Part shown: positions 54,285 to 62,536 of the stretch, in pieces
Position numbering within the stretch: position 1 is the first letter of the stretch
Layout of the letters: each line of letters starts with the position of its first letter
DNA from: Streptomyces sp. NBC_00568
GTDB lineage: Bacteria > Actinomycetota > Actinomycetes > Streptomycetales > Streptomycetaceae
Direction of reading: 5' to 3'
DNA: 64,000 bases
NCBI RefSeq assembly: GCF_026341855.1
Contig: NZ_JAPENW010000001.1
Coordinates: 744,001 to 808,000, forward strand
Notes under the pieces: model-generated
What the model was told of the DNA's origin: nothing
The model's input: only the letters and a program-made list of their open reading frames with translations
The model's database searches: none
Program-made: the position numbers and the translations under genes

Positions 54285-54758
54285 TCAGTCGGCCAGCGTG
54301 GAGGCGAGTTCCGTGGTGGCGCGGACGAGTTCGGTGTCGGGCTCGGCGAGCAGGTGCTGGAGCGTGCCGCGGTGGGCGCGTACGGCTTGCCGGGCTTCGC
54401 GCTCCCAGCCCACCCAGTTCTCGCGGCGGTTGAGGAGTTTGGGGTAGGCGGCGGCCGTCCGCTCCCACTGCCGGGCGTCCGCGATGTCCTTCAGCAGCTG
54501 GATGATCTGCACGCGGCAGGTGACCTGGGGCAGTTCGGCGAGCTCCCACAGGAAGGGGACCGTGGCGGCTGTCGCCTGTTCCACGACGAATCCGAACTGG
54601 CAGATTCGTTCCCTCAGATCCTGGAGCGCGGCCCTGGCCGTTGCCGCGTCACCCCGCGCAACGCTGTTGAGCAGGAACGGGATGTCGTGCGCCGATCCCT
54701 TGGAGTCCTTGATCTCGTCCCACGACACGTGTTCCAGATTCCTGAGTGGTGTTGCCAT
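54285..54758 (-). CDS. Hypothetical alpha-helical (HEAT-like) protein
   Basis: A 157-aa protein beginning MATPLRNLEHVSWDEIKDSK. It is almost wholly helical, with repeat-like segments (IPFLLNSVARGDAATARAALQDL, VPFLWELAELPQVTCRVQIIQLLKDIA), suggesting a small HEAT-type scaffold. The ATG at 54758 is preceded by GGAGGGAG; an upstream ATG at 54779 is weaker. Similar proteins are often encoded next to toxin- or immunity-type genes in Streptomyces, but I see no toxin here. The function is unknown. Confidence 0.7.
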   Translation of the reverse strand: MATPLRNLEHVSWDEIKDSKGSAHDIPFLLNSVARGDAATARAALQDLRERICQFGFVVEQATAATVPFLWELAELPQVTCRVQIIQLLKDIADARQWERTAAAYPKLLNRRENWVGWEREARQAVRAHRGTLQHLLAEPDTELVRATTELASTLAD

Positions 54759-54920
54759 TTCCGCTCCCTCCGAAGGCATCGGACAGTGTCAGGTGTGCGG
54801 GCGGGCCCGACAGCCCCCGCCCGGACGATCACGCCCCCGAGGGAGCTCCCTGATCTGACGTCAGCACGAGCCGCTGGCAACGATGTTGACGCCGCCGCTA
54901 GTATCCACCCCGACAGCGCC

Positions 54921-54950
54921 TTCGTGCAATTGCACGAGAAATTGCACGAA
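54921..54950. promoter_or_regulatory. Nested palindrome/direct-repeat operator upstream of DUF397/XRE pair
   Basis: Arms TTCGTGCAAT (54921-54930) and ATTGCACGAA (54941-54950) are perfect inverted repeats. Inside, TCGTGCAATTGCACGA (54922-54937) is itself a perfect 16-bp palindrome, and AATTGCACGA recurs directly with a 12-bp step (54928 and 54940). Such a three-half-site array in an otherwise GC-rich region, upstream of a regulator pair, is very likely an operator. Confidence 0.65.
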
Positions 54951-55037
54951 GACAGGGAGGCATGGACCACGTGATCCGGCCACGGCCCGCAACGGGCGGC
55001 CGGAGCTCATGTGGTGGAACGTCAGCAAGGAGATTGC

Positions 55038-55271
55038 GTGGTGCCATCAGTGCCGAACGGAGTGCGGGCGAGCTCGCTGGGTGCCTGCTGGATCAAGAGC
55101 AGGCACAGCAACGCCGAGGGCAACTGCGTCGAAGTGGCCGATCTGGGCGACGCGGGTATCGCGGTCCGCAACTCCCGCGACCCCGACGGTCCGGCCCTCG
55201 TCTACACCCCGGCGGAGGTGGCCGCCTTCCTGGCCGGCGCGAAGGAAGGAGAGTTCGACCATCTACTGTGA
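55038..55271 (+). CDS. DUF397 small regulatory protein
   Basis: A 77-aa DUF397 protein (WIKSRHSNAEGNCVEVADL ... VRNSRDPDGPALVYTPAEVAAFLAGAKEGEFDHLL). DUF397 proteins are partners of DUF5753-type XRE regulators in WhiJ-like systems that control development. The usual order is XRE before DUF397; here DUF397 comes first. The GTG start has AGGAG five bases upstream; another GTG lies at 55011. A different-frame ATG at 54962 with a good GGGAGG site may translate a short upstream peptide. Confidence 0.85.
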   Translation: MVPSVPNGVRASSLGACWIKSRHSNAEGNCVEVADLGDAGIAVRNSRDPDGPALVYTPAEVAAFLAGAKEGEFDHLL

Positions 55272-55399
55272 GACGGTCCTCGGTTCTCCGAACTCCGTTG
55301 AAACGGAAGGATAGTTGTCCACTTCTGTCTCCCCATGCGGCAGAGTCCGGCGCAGTGCGATAATTTTGGCTGTCTTCTGCCGGTCGACTGGGAGTCAGG

Positions 55400-56323
55400 A
55401 TGTCCGTCGAGTCACCCCGCGTCTCCCGCCTCGAACCGTATCTGAGGCGGGCGGAGCCCGCCCCCACTCTGCTGAAGATGCTGGTAGGCGTTCAGCTGGC
55501 CGGTGCCCGCGAGGACGCGGGTCTCTCCCAGGAACAGGCGGCGCGGTCCCTCGGGTTCAGCGCGGCGAAGCTGTCGCGCATCGAGGCGGGCAAGGGGCGT
55601 CGGCCACCCACCGAGGGCGATGTCCGCGCACTGCTCGAGCTGTACGGGACCGATGACTACGAGGTGTCGGTCCTGCTGAGACTCCTGAAGCGCGCCGGTG
55701 AGCCGGGGTGGTGGCAGCGCTACGACAAGCGGTTGATGCCCGAGTGGTTCGACCGGCTGGTCGGACTCCAGGAGGCCGCCACCACCATCCGTACGTTCGA
55801 GATCCAGTACGTTCCGGGTCTGCTCCAGACTCCCGAGTACACCCGGGCGGTCGTGGAGCGCGGGCTGCCGACGGCGCCCGCCGCCGAGGTGCAGCGCCGG
55901 GTGGAACTGCGGATGCGCCGACGGGAGCTGCTGAACCGGGCGGACGCCCCTCAGCTGTGGGCCGTCGTCGACGAGTCCGTACTGCTGCGCGTCCTGGGCA
56001 GCCGCGAGGTGATGCGCGCGCAGCTGGAGCACCTCATCGAGATGGCTCAGCGTCCCCATGTCGTCGTGCAGTTCGTACCGCTGGACGTCACGAACGCCTC
56101 GGCGCCGGCCATCCCCGTCACCTATCTGCGTTTCGGCGGCGTCGAACTGCCCGACATCGTCTACCTGGAGCACATCAGGAGCGCCAACTTCCTGGAGGAC
56201 CACGACGAGACGGAGGAGTACCGGGTGGTACTGGACCGGCTCGCCGACGAGGCCCTCAGTCCCCGCGCGTCCCTGGCGCTGCTGCGCGACACGGTGGAAC
56301 AGCGCTACAGCCCGTCGCACTGA
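55400..56323 (+). CDS. XRE-family regulator with DUF5753 domain
   Basis: A 307-aa regulator. The helix-turn-helix is LAGAREDAGLSQEQAARSLGFSAAKLSRIEAGKGRRPP (residues about 33-70). The C-terminal DUF5753 domain includes TFEIQYVPGLLQTPEYTRAVV and PHVVVQFVPLDVTNASAP. It pairs with the DUF397 protein 128 bases upstream, a WhiJ/AbaA-orfA-type arrangement seen in many copies in Streptomyces. GGGAG precedes the ATG. The nested palindrome at 54921 is the obvious candidate binding site. Confidence 0.92.
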   Translation: MSVESPRVSRLEPYLRRAEPAPTLLKMLVGVQLAGAREDAGLSQEQAARSLGFSAAKLSRIEAGKGRRPPTEGDVRALLELYGTDDYEVSVLLRLLKRAGEPGWWQRYDKRLMPEWFDRLVGLQEAATTIRTFEIQYVPGLLQTPEYTRAVVERGLPTAPAAEVQRRVELRMRRRELLNRADAPQLWAVVDESVLLRVLGSREVMRAQLEHLIEMAQRPHVVVQFVPLDVTNASAPAIPVTYLRFGGVELPDIVYLEHIRSANFLEDHDETEEYRVVLDRLADEALSPRASLALLRDTVEQRYSPSH

Positions 56324-56350
56324 CGGGCCGCGCCGGCGGATTCCGGCGTA

Positions 56351-57169
56351 CTAGCGGATACGGCCGACGCCGCCGAACTCGATCCATTCCTGGGTGAGTT
56401 GACGCGCCACCACTTCGGAGTCCGGCCGCCAGGTGGACACCTCCACGAGTCCGGGCTCGAGGATGTCCATCCCGTCGAAGTACTCCGCCACGTCCTTCTC
56501 CTGGCGCACCCGGCCCCAGTGGCCCTGCGTCGCGGTGTCCATGAAGTCGGTGACGAACTTCCGGACCTCGGGGTCCTCGCTGACCAGCTGGCACATCACC
56601 ATGAAGCTACCGGGAGCCAGCCGTTCGCTGACGCGGCTGATCACGGAGAGCGGCCCGTCGGTCTCGCTGTCCGGGATGCAGTGGAACACCGAGTTGAACA
56701 GCACGGCCACCGGCTGCGAGAGGTCGATCAGCCGCTGGGTGTCGGGGTGGGAGAAGATCTCCTCGGTGGCCCGCAGGTCGGCGTGGATGACGGCCGTACG
56801 CTCGTTCTGCTCCAGCAGGGCCCGGCCGTGCACCAGCACCATCGGGTCGCTGTCGACGTAGACCACCCGGGACGTCTCGTCGACGCCCTGGGCGACCTGG
56901 TGCACGTTGTTCTGGGTGGGCAGACCGGATCCGTGGTCGAGGAACTGCCTGATTCCGTATCCGTCCGCCAGCGTCCTGACCACCCGCTGGAGGAACCGCC
57001 GGTTGTTCAACGCCAGCGCACGGGTGCTCGGCACGACCTTGTCCAGCTCTTCGCAGGCCGCCCGGTCGGCGGCGTAGTTGTCCTTGCCGCCCAGGTAGTG
57101 GTCGTACATGCGTGCGGCCGTGGGCACGGTGGCATCGATCGACGTGGACACTTGCTGGTCAGGCTGCAT
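56351..57169 (-). CDS. SAV2177-family SAM-dependent methyltransferase
   Basis: A 272-aa protein of the SAV2177/DUF574 methyltransferase-like family. Family features are TVPTAARMYDHYLGGKDNYAADR, the SAM loop FLDHGSGLPTQNNVHQVAQ and the acidic VVYVDSDPMVLVHGRALL. These are very abundant in Streptomyces, often near DUF397/XRE genes as here. The substrate is unknown. The ATG (MQPDQQVSTSID) has GGGGGAACG upstream. It is convergent with the XRE gene. Confidence 0.9.
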   Translation of the reverse strand: MQPDQQVSTSIDATVPTAARMYDHYLGGKDNYAADRAACEELDKVVPSTRALALNNRRFLQRVVRTLADGYGIRQFLDHGSGLPTQNNVHQVAQGVDETSRVVYVDSDPMVLVHGRALLEQNERTAVIHADLRATEEIFSHPDTQRLIDLSQPVAVLFNSVFHCIPDSETDGPLSVISRVSERLAPGSFMVMCQLVSEDPEVRKFVTDFMDTATQGHWGRVRQEKDVAEYFDGMDILEPGLVEVSTWRPDSEVVARQLTQEWIEFGGVGRIR

Positions 57170-57470
57170 CGTTCCCCCAGATCCGTGCCGCGCCAACTGG
57201 ACTGGCCCGACCGACAATACATATTAGAGAAACGGAAGTTGGGGTTACCAGCCCCCGAACGAAGGACACGGGAAAGACCGTCCCGCCGGCCGCCGTCCAG
57301 CGGGCCGGCCTGATGCGGCCGCGGTCGGCCGCCACCGGCTACGGCACCCCGGCCGAGCCGGACGGCGACGCCGCCACGCCGGCCTGCTCTTCGCCGTCCG
57401 ACGCGGCCCGGCGGGCCCCTCCGCCCGTCGGGCTACGCTTGGCCCACGGACGCGAAGGCGGGAGGTCAGG
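57170..57470. promoter_or_regulatory. Divergent upstream region, methyltransferase / TetR
   Basis: A 301-bp gap. The segment around 57210-57240 (ACAATACATATTAGAGAAAC) is strongly AT-rich and must contain the methyltransferase promoter. The right 200 bases are GC-rich without visible signals. Confidence 0.4.
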
Positions 57471-58115
57471 ATGGCCGGGTCCCGGCTGGACGGCAGGGTC
57501 GAACGCGGCAACCGCACGCGGCAGTCGGTCCTCCGCCGCACGGTCGACATCGCCTCGGTCGAAGGACTCGAGGCACTGTCCACCGGACGCCTCGCCACCG
57601 AGCTCGGACTCAGCAAGAGCGGTGTCTTCGCCCTCTTCGGCTCCAAGCAGGAACTGCAACTGGCCACCGTGCGCGAGGCCTCACGCATCCACATCGAGCG
57701 GGTGAACCGGCCCGCCGCCGAGACCCCGGCCGGCATCGCCCGCGTCCGGCGGCTGTGCGAACTCTGGCTGGAGTACTCGCGGGGCCGGGTCTTCCCCGGC
57801 GGCTGCTTCTTCTACCAGGTCGTCGCCGAGTTCGACGCCCGGCCCGGCCCCGTCCACGACGCGGTGGCCCGGGCTCAGCGGGCCTGGGTGGACCACATCG
57901 AGCACACCGTCACCGAGGCCCGCGACCTCGGCGAACTCCGGTCCGGCACGGATGCCGCCCAACTCGCCTTCGAACTGCTCGCGTTGATGGAGACGGCCAA
58001 CGCGGTCTCCGTCCTGCACGACGAGACCACCGCGTATCGCAGGGCCCGCGTCGCGATCACCTCACGACTCCGCGCGGCGGCGACCGACACGTCCCAGGTA
58101 CCCGAACTCCCCTGA
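57471..58115 (+). CDS. TetR-family transcriptional regulator
   Basis: A 214-aa repressor-type regulator. The HTH region is ASVEGLEALSTGRLATELGLSKSGVFALFGSKQELQLATV (about 30-65). The C-terminal ligand domain includes FPGGCFFYQVVAEFDARPGPVHDAV, a pattern of the TetR C-terminal group with a Cys in GGCFF. GGAGG precedes the ATG. A palindrome-like ACGATCGT lies between it and the TIGR03086-type gene, which it may regulate. Confidence 0.9.
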   Translation: MAGSRLDGRVERGNRTRQSVLRRTVDIASVEGLEALSTGRLATELGLSKSGVFALFGSKQELQLATVREASRIHIERVNRPAAETPAGIARVRRLCELWLEYSRGRVFPGGCFFYQVVAEFDARPGPVHDAVARAQRAWVDHIEHTVTEARDLGELRSGTDAAQLAFELLALMETANAVSVLHDETTAYRRARVAITSRLRAAATDTSQVPELP

Positions 58116-58157
58116 CTCTCAAGGGAACTGACGTAACGGCACCCTGGCAAAACAAGT

Positions 58158-58176
58158 AGCACGATCGTTCGCTCAG
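58158..58176. promoter_or_regulatory. Candidate TetR operator (AGCACGATCGTTCGCT)
   Basis: The palindromic core ACGATCGT (58161-58168) lies in an AT-richer stretch (AAAACAAGTAGC before, CAGTTTTATGC after) immediately downstream of the TetR gene and about 100 bases upstream of the next start. This core resembles sites bound by several TetR regulators. Confidence 0.45.
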
Positions 58177-58270
58177 TTTTATGCTCGGGACGACCGGGAC
58201 CCGGCCGACGCCCCGCGGCGGGCGCGGCAGCGCGGTACCTCGACAGCGGACAGCCAGGAGGGCGTCACCC

Positions 58271-58888
58271 ATGACCACCACCGAAGCGGACATCGTCGAG
58301 CTCGACCGGATCGCCGTACAGGAGTCGCTCAGGCTCGTCGCCTCGGCCCGGCCGCAGGACTGGGACCGGGACACACCCTGTGCCGGGTGGACGCTGCGCC
58401 GGCTGGTGGCGCACATGACCGCGCAGCACCAGGGGTTCGCGGCGGCGGCGCGCGGCGCGGGCGCCGAGGCCGCGCACTGGCGGGAACCGGCGGCGCGTCC
58501 GAGCGACCCGGGGCGGACGTACCGGGCGGCGGTGACGACGGTGCTGGCGGCGTTCGCCGAACCGGGCGTCACGGAAAGGGAGTTCGATTTGCCGGAACTC
58601 GCGGGCTCCTTCCCCGGCCGGATCGCCGTCGGTTTCCACTTCATCGACTACGTGGCGCACGCGTGGGACGTGGCCGCGTCGCTCGGCATCGGCCTCGAAC
58701 TGCCCGGCCCCGTCCTGGAAGCGGCGTCGGCCGTCGCCCGCCGCGTCCCGGCCGACCCCGCGCTCAGGGGACCGGGCTTCGCCTTCGCGCCCGCGCTGGA
58801 CGTGCCCTCCGGGTCGGATCCCCTGGTCGAGGCGCTGCGGCTGCTGGGCCGTGACCCGGACGCGTGGCCGTCCGCACACCGGCGATAG
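58271..58888 (+). CDS. TIGR03086/DinB-type putative metal-binding protein
   Basis: A 205-aa protein of the mycothiol-dependent/DinB-like four-helix superfamily, TIGR03086 type: CAGWTLRRLVAHMTAQHQGF holds the first metal His, and HFIDYVAHAWDVA the other two. Members are thiol- or maleylpyruvate-isomerase-like enzymes or have unknown functions. AGGAGGG lies nine bases upstream of the ATG (MTTTEADIVELDR). It follows the TetR gene and probably belongs to its regulon. Confidence 0.88.
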   Translation: MTTTEADIVELDRIAVQESLRLVASARPQDWDRDTPCAGWTLRRLVAHMTAQHQGFAAAARGAGAEAAHWREPAARPSDPGRTYRAAVTTVLAAFAEPGVTEREFDLPELAGSFPGRIAVGFHFIDYVAHAWDVAASLGIGLELPGPVLEAASAVARRVPADPALRGPGFAFAPALDVPSGSDPLVEALRLLGRDPDAWPSAHRR

Positions 58889-59022
58889 CGGCCCGGAGCC
58901 CCCGGTCAGGGGCACCAACCGCACGTCCGCACCGCGTTCCGTGGCCGCCGGCAGGTGGCGCGGATTCCTCCGTCGCGAGGTTTGAACAGCACAGCCATCC
59001 CGTACGTACCACCAAGCACTGG

Positions 59023-59050
59023 CCAAATATTGGTTCCAACGACCGGTTGG
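59023..59050. promoter_or_regulatory. Stacked CCAA/TTGG palindromes upstream of DUF4142 gene
   Basis: CCAA-ATA-TTGG (59023-59033) is followed by CCAAC-GACCG-GTTGG (59036-59050). The second DUF4142 gene has a related GTTGGC/GCCAAC pair at 61566-61596, suggesting common control. Confidence 0.4.
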
Positions 59051-59069
59051 TTTGCCCCGGGAGGCACCT

Positions 59070-59858
59070 TTGCGGCGTATCAACGGCAGCGCCCTCGTCA
59101 TCGCGGCGCTCGTCGCCACCCTCGGAGCGCTCGCGTTCCCCGTGTGGTCGTACGCCGACCGCTCGGGCACGGGCCAGGCCAATCTCGCCGCGGGGACGGT
59201 GAACACCCGATGGGGGCCGCTGTCCGCCTCGGACCGCGATCTGATCGTCCGGGTGCGGCTGGCCGGCCTGTGGGAACTGCCCGCCGGACAGCAGGCCATG
59301 GAGCGGGCGCCCACCAAGGCGATCAAGGAGGCGGGCGACCACCTGATCGTCGGGCACACGGACCTCGACAAGAGGGTGCGGATCGTCGCGGCCCAGCTCA
59401 ACGTCGAGCTGCCGAACCAGCCGAACGAACAGCAGCAGGGCTGGCTGCAGGAGCTGAGCGCGGCGACGGGCAAGGAGTACGAGAGAAAGTTCGCGAACCT
59501 GCTGCGCGCCGCGCACGGCAAGATCTTCCCGGCCATCGGCGCCGTCCGCAACGCCACGCGCAACTCGCTGGTGCGGCAGCTGGCCAGCGACACCAGCGTG
59601 ACCGTGCTCGACCACATCACCGTGCTGGAGAAGACGGGAGAGGTCGACTTCGACGCCATCGCCAACGACACGGCCGCGGCGTCGACCGCCAGCCCCACCG
59701 GCCCCCCGCCGCCGACCATCGGCTCGCCGGTGGCCTCCGCCCCGCCGGTCCAGCCGGGCAAGGGTGTCGATGTCTCGTCGAGCCCCTCGGCACAGCCGCC
59801 CGGCACGGTGAACACCGCCCGGCCGGAGCCGTCGGACCCGGACAAGGTGCTCCAGTAG
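59070..59858 (+). CDS. DUF4142 membrane-anchored protein A
   Basis: A 262-aa protein starting at a TTG five bases after GGGAGG; the paralogue at 61643 has an ATG in the same sequence context, which supports this start. An N-terminal helix (ALVIAALVATLGALAFPVWSYAD) anchors it. The DUF4142 domain (ferritin-like helical bundle, here SASDRDLIVRVRLAGLWELPAGQQAMERA ... VGHTDLDKRVRIVAAQLNV) faces outward. A Pro/Ser-rich tail of about 60 residues follows. It flanks the MNIO gene on one side and resembles protein B on the other. The function is unknown. Confidence 0.85.
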   Translation: MRRINGSALVIAALVATLGALAFPVWSYADRSGTGQANLAAGTVNTRWGPLSASDRDLIVRVRLAGLWELPAGQQAMERAPTKAIKEAGDHLIVGHTDLDKRVRIVAAQLNVELPNQPNEQQQGWLQELSAATGKEYERKFANLLRAAHGKIFPAIGAVRNATRNSLVRQLASDTSVTVLDHITVLEKTGEVDFDAIANDTAAASTASPTGPPPPTIGSPVASAPPVQPGKGVDVSSSPSAQPPGTVNTARPEPSDPDKVLQ

Positions 59859-60011
59859 CCGGCACGGAACCTCAAATGTTGCTCTGAAGGTCCGCTCCGG
59901 TGGGTTCGGCGCCGGCTCCCGGGGCCATGACTCCGTCACGCCGGAACTCGGGCCGTCGTGAGGGGACGACACGCAAGCAGGCCCGGTCGAGGTCGTGACG
60001 GAGGAGGGGAC

Positions 60012-61340
60012 ATGCGGCAGCCGACGCGGCTGGGTACGGGAATCGGGTGGCGGCCGGAGATCGCCGAGGCCGTGGAGCGCATGCCCGGCATCGACTGGGT
60101 CGAGGCCGTGGCGGAGAACGTGTGCCTCGGCCATGTCCCCGAGTCGCTGCTGCGGCTGCGCGAGCGGGGCGTCACGGTGGTGCCGCACGGGGTCTCCCTG
60201 GGACTCGGCGGCGCCGACCGTCCCGACGAGTCCCGGCTCACGGCGCTCGCCGAACGCGCCGAGGCGCTGGGCTCACCGCTCGTCACGGAGCACATCGCGT
60301 TCGTAAGGGCGGGCGGCCCGCTCACCGCCTCACCGCTTCTGGAGGCCGGGCACCTGCTGCCGGTCCCGCGCACCCGGGACGCGCTGGACGTCCTGTGCGA
60401 GAACATCCGCGTCGCTCAGGCCGCGCTGCCCGTGCCCCTCGCGGTGGAGAACATCGCCGCGCTGATCTCCTGGCCCGGCGAGGAGATGACCGAGGGACAG
60501 TTCCTCTACGACCTGGCGGACCGCACCGGTGTCCGTCTGCTCATCGACGTGGCCAACCTGCACACGAACCATGTCAACCGCGGCGAGGACCCCGCCAAGG
60601 CCCTCGACGAACTCCCGGTCGAGGCCATCGCCTACGTCCACGTCGCCGGCGGCTTCGAACGCGACGGCGTCTGGCACGACAGCCACGCCCATCCCGTTCC
60701 CCGGCCGGTTCTCGACATCCTCGCCGACCTCGCGTCCCGGGTGACTCCGCCCGGTGTCCTCCTGGAACGGGACGAGAACTTCCCCGAACCGGCCGAACTG
60801 GAACGCGAGCTGGCGGCGATCCGGGAGACGCTGGAGAAGGCGGGACCCCCGCCCGGAGGGGCCGGGCGGGCCGCGTCCGTACGGGTGAGCGGTTCGGTCG
60901 GCACGGATGCACGCCCCGACGTCGAGGACGCCACCCGTCAGCGGCTGGCGCTGTCGCAGGCCGCGCTGCTGTCCTCGCTCGTGGCGGGAACCCCCGTGCC
61001 CGAGGGGTTCGACCGCGTCCGGCTCGGGGTGCAGGCGCGCGCACTCGCCGCCAAGCGGGCGGACGTCGTGGCGAAGGTGGCCCCGGAGCTGCCGGAGATC
61101 CTCGCGGACGGCTACCGGCCGGCGTTCCTCGCGTACGCGCAGGGACATCCGATGACCGACGGGTACCGGCGCGACGCCCTGGACTTCGCCGAGCATCTGC
61201 TGCTGACGGGGGTCCCGGAGGGCGCGGAGACGCGGCGGCTGCGTGACTGGTGGCTGGAGCGATCGGGTCCGGCCCCGCTGTCGCGGCGGCCCGGGGCCCG
61301 GCTGGCCCGCGCCACCCGAAGGGCGCTGCTGCGCCGCTGA
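60012..61340 (+). CDS. MNIO (DUF692) enzyme fused to DUF2063-like partner
   Basis: A 442-aa fusion. Residues 1-275 form the DUF692/MNIO barrel that uses two or three irons to modify peptide Cys or other residues (MbnB, TglH and BufB belong here). Candidate ligands are His59 ([11 protein letters not shown]), His94 (TEHIAFV), Glu146 (AVENIA), Asp179/Asn182 ([12 protein letters not shown]), His210 (YVHVAGG), Asp223 and His227 (HDSHAHPV), and Glu252 (LLERDENFP). Residues about 305-400 ([14 protein letters not shown] ... [30 protein letters not shown]) resemble DUF2063, the usual separate partner of MNIOs. No precursor peptide is obvious nearby. GGAGGGG precedes the ATG. Confidence 0.88.
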   Translation: MRQPTRLGTGIGWRPEIAEAVERMPGIDWVEAVAENVCLGHVPESLLRLRERGVTVVPHGVSLGLGGADRPDESRLTALAERAEALGSPLVTEHIAFVRAGGPLTASPLLEAGHLLPVPRTRDALDVLCENIRVAQAALPVPLAVENIAALISWPGEEMTEGQFLYDLADRTGVRLLIDVANLHTNHVNRGEDPAKALDELPVEAIAYVHVAGGFERDGVWHDSHAHPVPRPVLDILADLASRVTPPGVLLERDENFPEPAELERELAAIRETLEKAGPPPGGAGRAASVRVSGSVGTDARPDVEDATRQRLALSQAALLSSLVAGTPVPEGFDRVRLGVQARALAAKRADVVAKVAPELPEILADGYRPAFLAYAQGHPMTDGYRRDALDFAEHLLLTGVPEGAETRRLRDWWLERSGPAPLSRRPGARLARATRRALLRR

Positions 61341-61642
61341 CCAAGCGTGCCGGCCGGGCCCCGCGCTCGCGCCGGTCACGGCGCGCCGCCTTGACTACAC
61401 CACCGCGGCGCGCCGCATCCGCCGAGTGTGCCCGGAGTAACACCGCTCTCTGTGAAGGTGCTGTGCGCGTCCGTTTCCTGTGATTTCAGGGCGTTCTGAC
61501 GTACTCCCGAACTACCGCAACCGGCGCCTTCCGCCCTCCGCTCGATCCAAACCTCCTGTACGGCAGTTGGCGTAGCGACCGCAGTAATATGCCAACCCGC
61601 ACCCAGGGCGCACTAGCGTGCGGTGCCGCAACAGGAGGCACC
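61341..61642. other. 302-bp gap between MNIO and DUF4142-B genes
   Basis: Contains GTTGGC (61566-61571) and GCCAAC (61591-61596) and a -10-like TAGCGT at 61614-61619, so DUF4142-B probably has its own promoter. A 23-codon frame (61428-61499) with two Cys exists but lacks a ribosome site. Confidence 0.45.
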
Positions 61643-62410
61643 ATGCGATCCATCAACCGCACCGGATTGGTCAGTGGAACAGGGCTCATCATCACCGCCC
61701 TCCTGGCGACCCTGGTCGCGCTGGCCTTTCCGATCTGGTCGTACGCGGACCGCGCCGGCACCGGCCTGGACACCCTGAACGCAGAGACCGTACCGACCCG
61801 GTTCGGTCCGCTGTCGGCCCTGGACCGGGAGTTCGTCACCAAGGTCCGGCTGGCCGGGCTCTGGGAGCTGCCCGCGGGCCAGCAGGCCCAGGAGCGCGGC
61901 ACCACCCAGGCCGTACGGACGGCCGGTGAACACCTCATCGAGGGGCACACGTTCCTGGACTCCCGTGTCCGCAATGTCGCCGCCCGGCTCGGCCTGGAGC
62001 TGCCCAACCAGCCCAATCCGCAGCAACGCGAGTGGCTGGCCACGCTGAGCGCGGCGCACGGCACGGAGTACGACCGGGACTTCGCGAACATCCTGCGCAA
62101 GGCGCACGGCAAGGTCTTCTCCGTGGTCGCCCAGGTCCGCGCGAACACCCGCAACTCGCTCGTACGCGATCTCGCCGACGACGCGAACACCACCGTGCTC
62201 GACCACATCAAGGTCCTGGAAGCGACCGGATACGTGGACTTCGACGCGCTGGCGGAGGACGCGGCGACCGCGAGCCCGCCGCCGCTCACCGCCTCCCCCG
62301 CGCCGCCCGGCCCGACGCGGTCCCCGCAATCGCCGGTCCCGGTGACCCCGTCCCCGGGCTATCCGCTCCCACCGGCCGCCGCACGCCCGAACCCGACCTC
62401 GACGTCCTGA
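61643..62410 (+). CDS. DUF4142 membrane-anchored protein B
   Basis: A 255-aa paralogue of protein A. Both share FP(V/I)WSYADR, VRLAGLWELPAGQQA, GHT-LD-RVR, LDHI-VLE-TG and a Pro-rich tail (here with PSP/PPA repeats). AGGAGGCACC precedes the ATG. The N-terminal helix is GLIITALLATLVALAFPIWSYAD. Because the two proteins bracket the MNIO gene and have similar upstream sequences, they probably arose by duplication around it and are regulated together. Confidence 0.87.
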   Translation: MRSINRTGLVSGTGLIITALLATLVALAFPIWSYADRAGTGLDTLNAETVPTRFGPLSALDREFVTKVRLAGLWELPAGQQAQERGTTQAVRTAGEHLIEGHTFLDSRVRNVAARLGLELPNQPNPQQREWLATLSAAHGTEYDRDFANILRKAHGKVFSVVAQVRANTRNSLVRDLADDANTTVLDHIKVLEATGYVDFDALAEDAATASPPPLTASPAPPGPTRSPQSPVPVTPSPGYPLPPAAARPNPTSTS

Positions 62411-62536
62411 GGCGTGTCCGCAAGGTCCCGGCCATCCCGTATCGCCCGGAAAACGGAACGTCACATACCCACAACGCTCCGTCCACATGGTGAATAAGGC
62501 ATGGCGCCCGCCCAGCCCTTCGCATAGAAAAACGCC

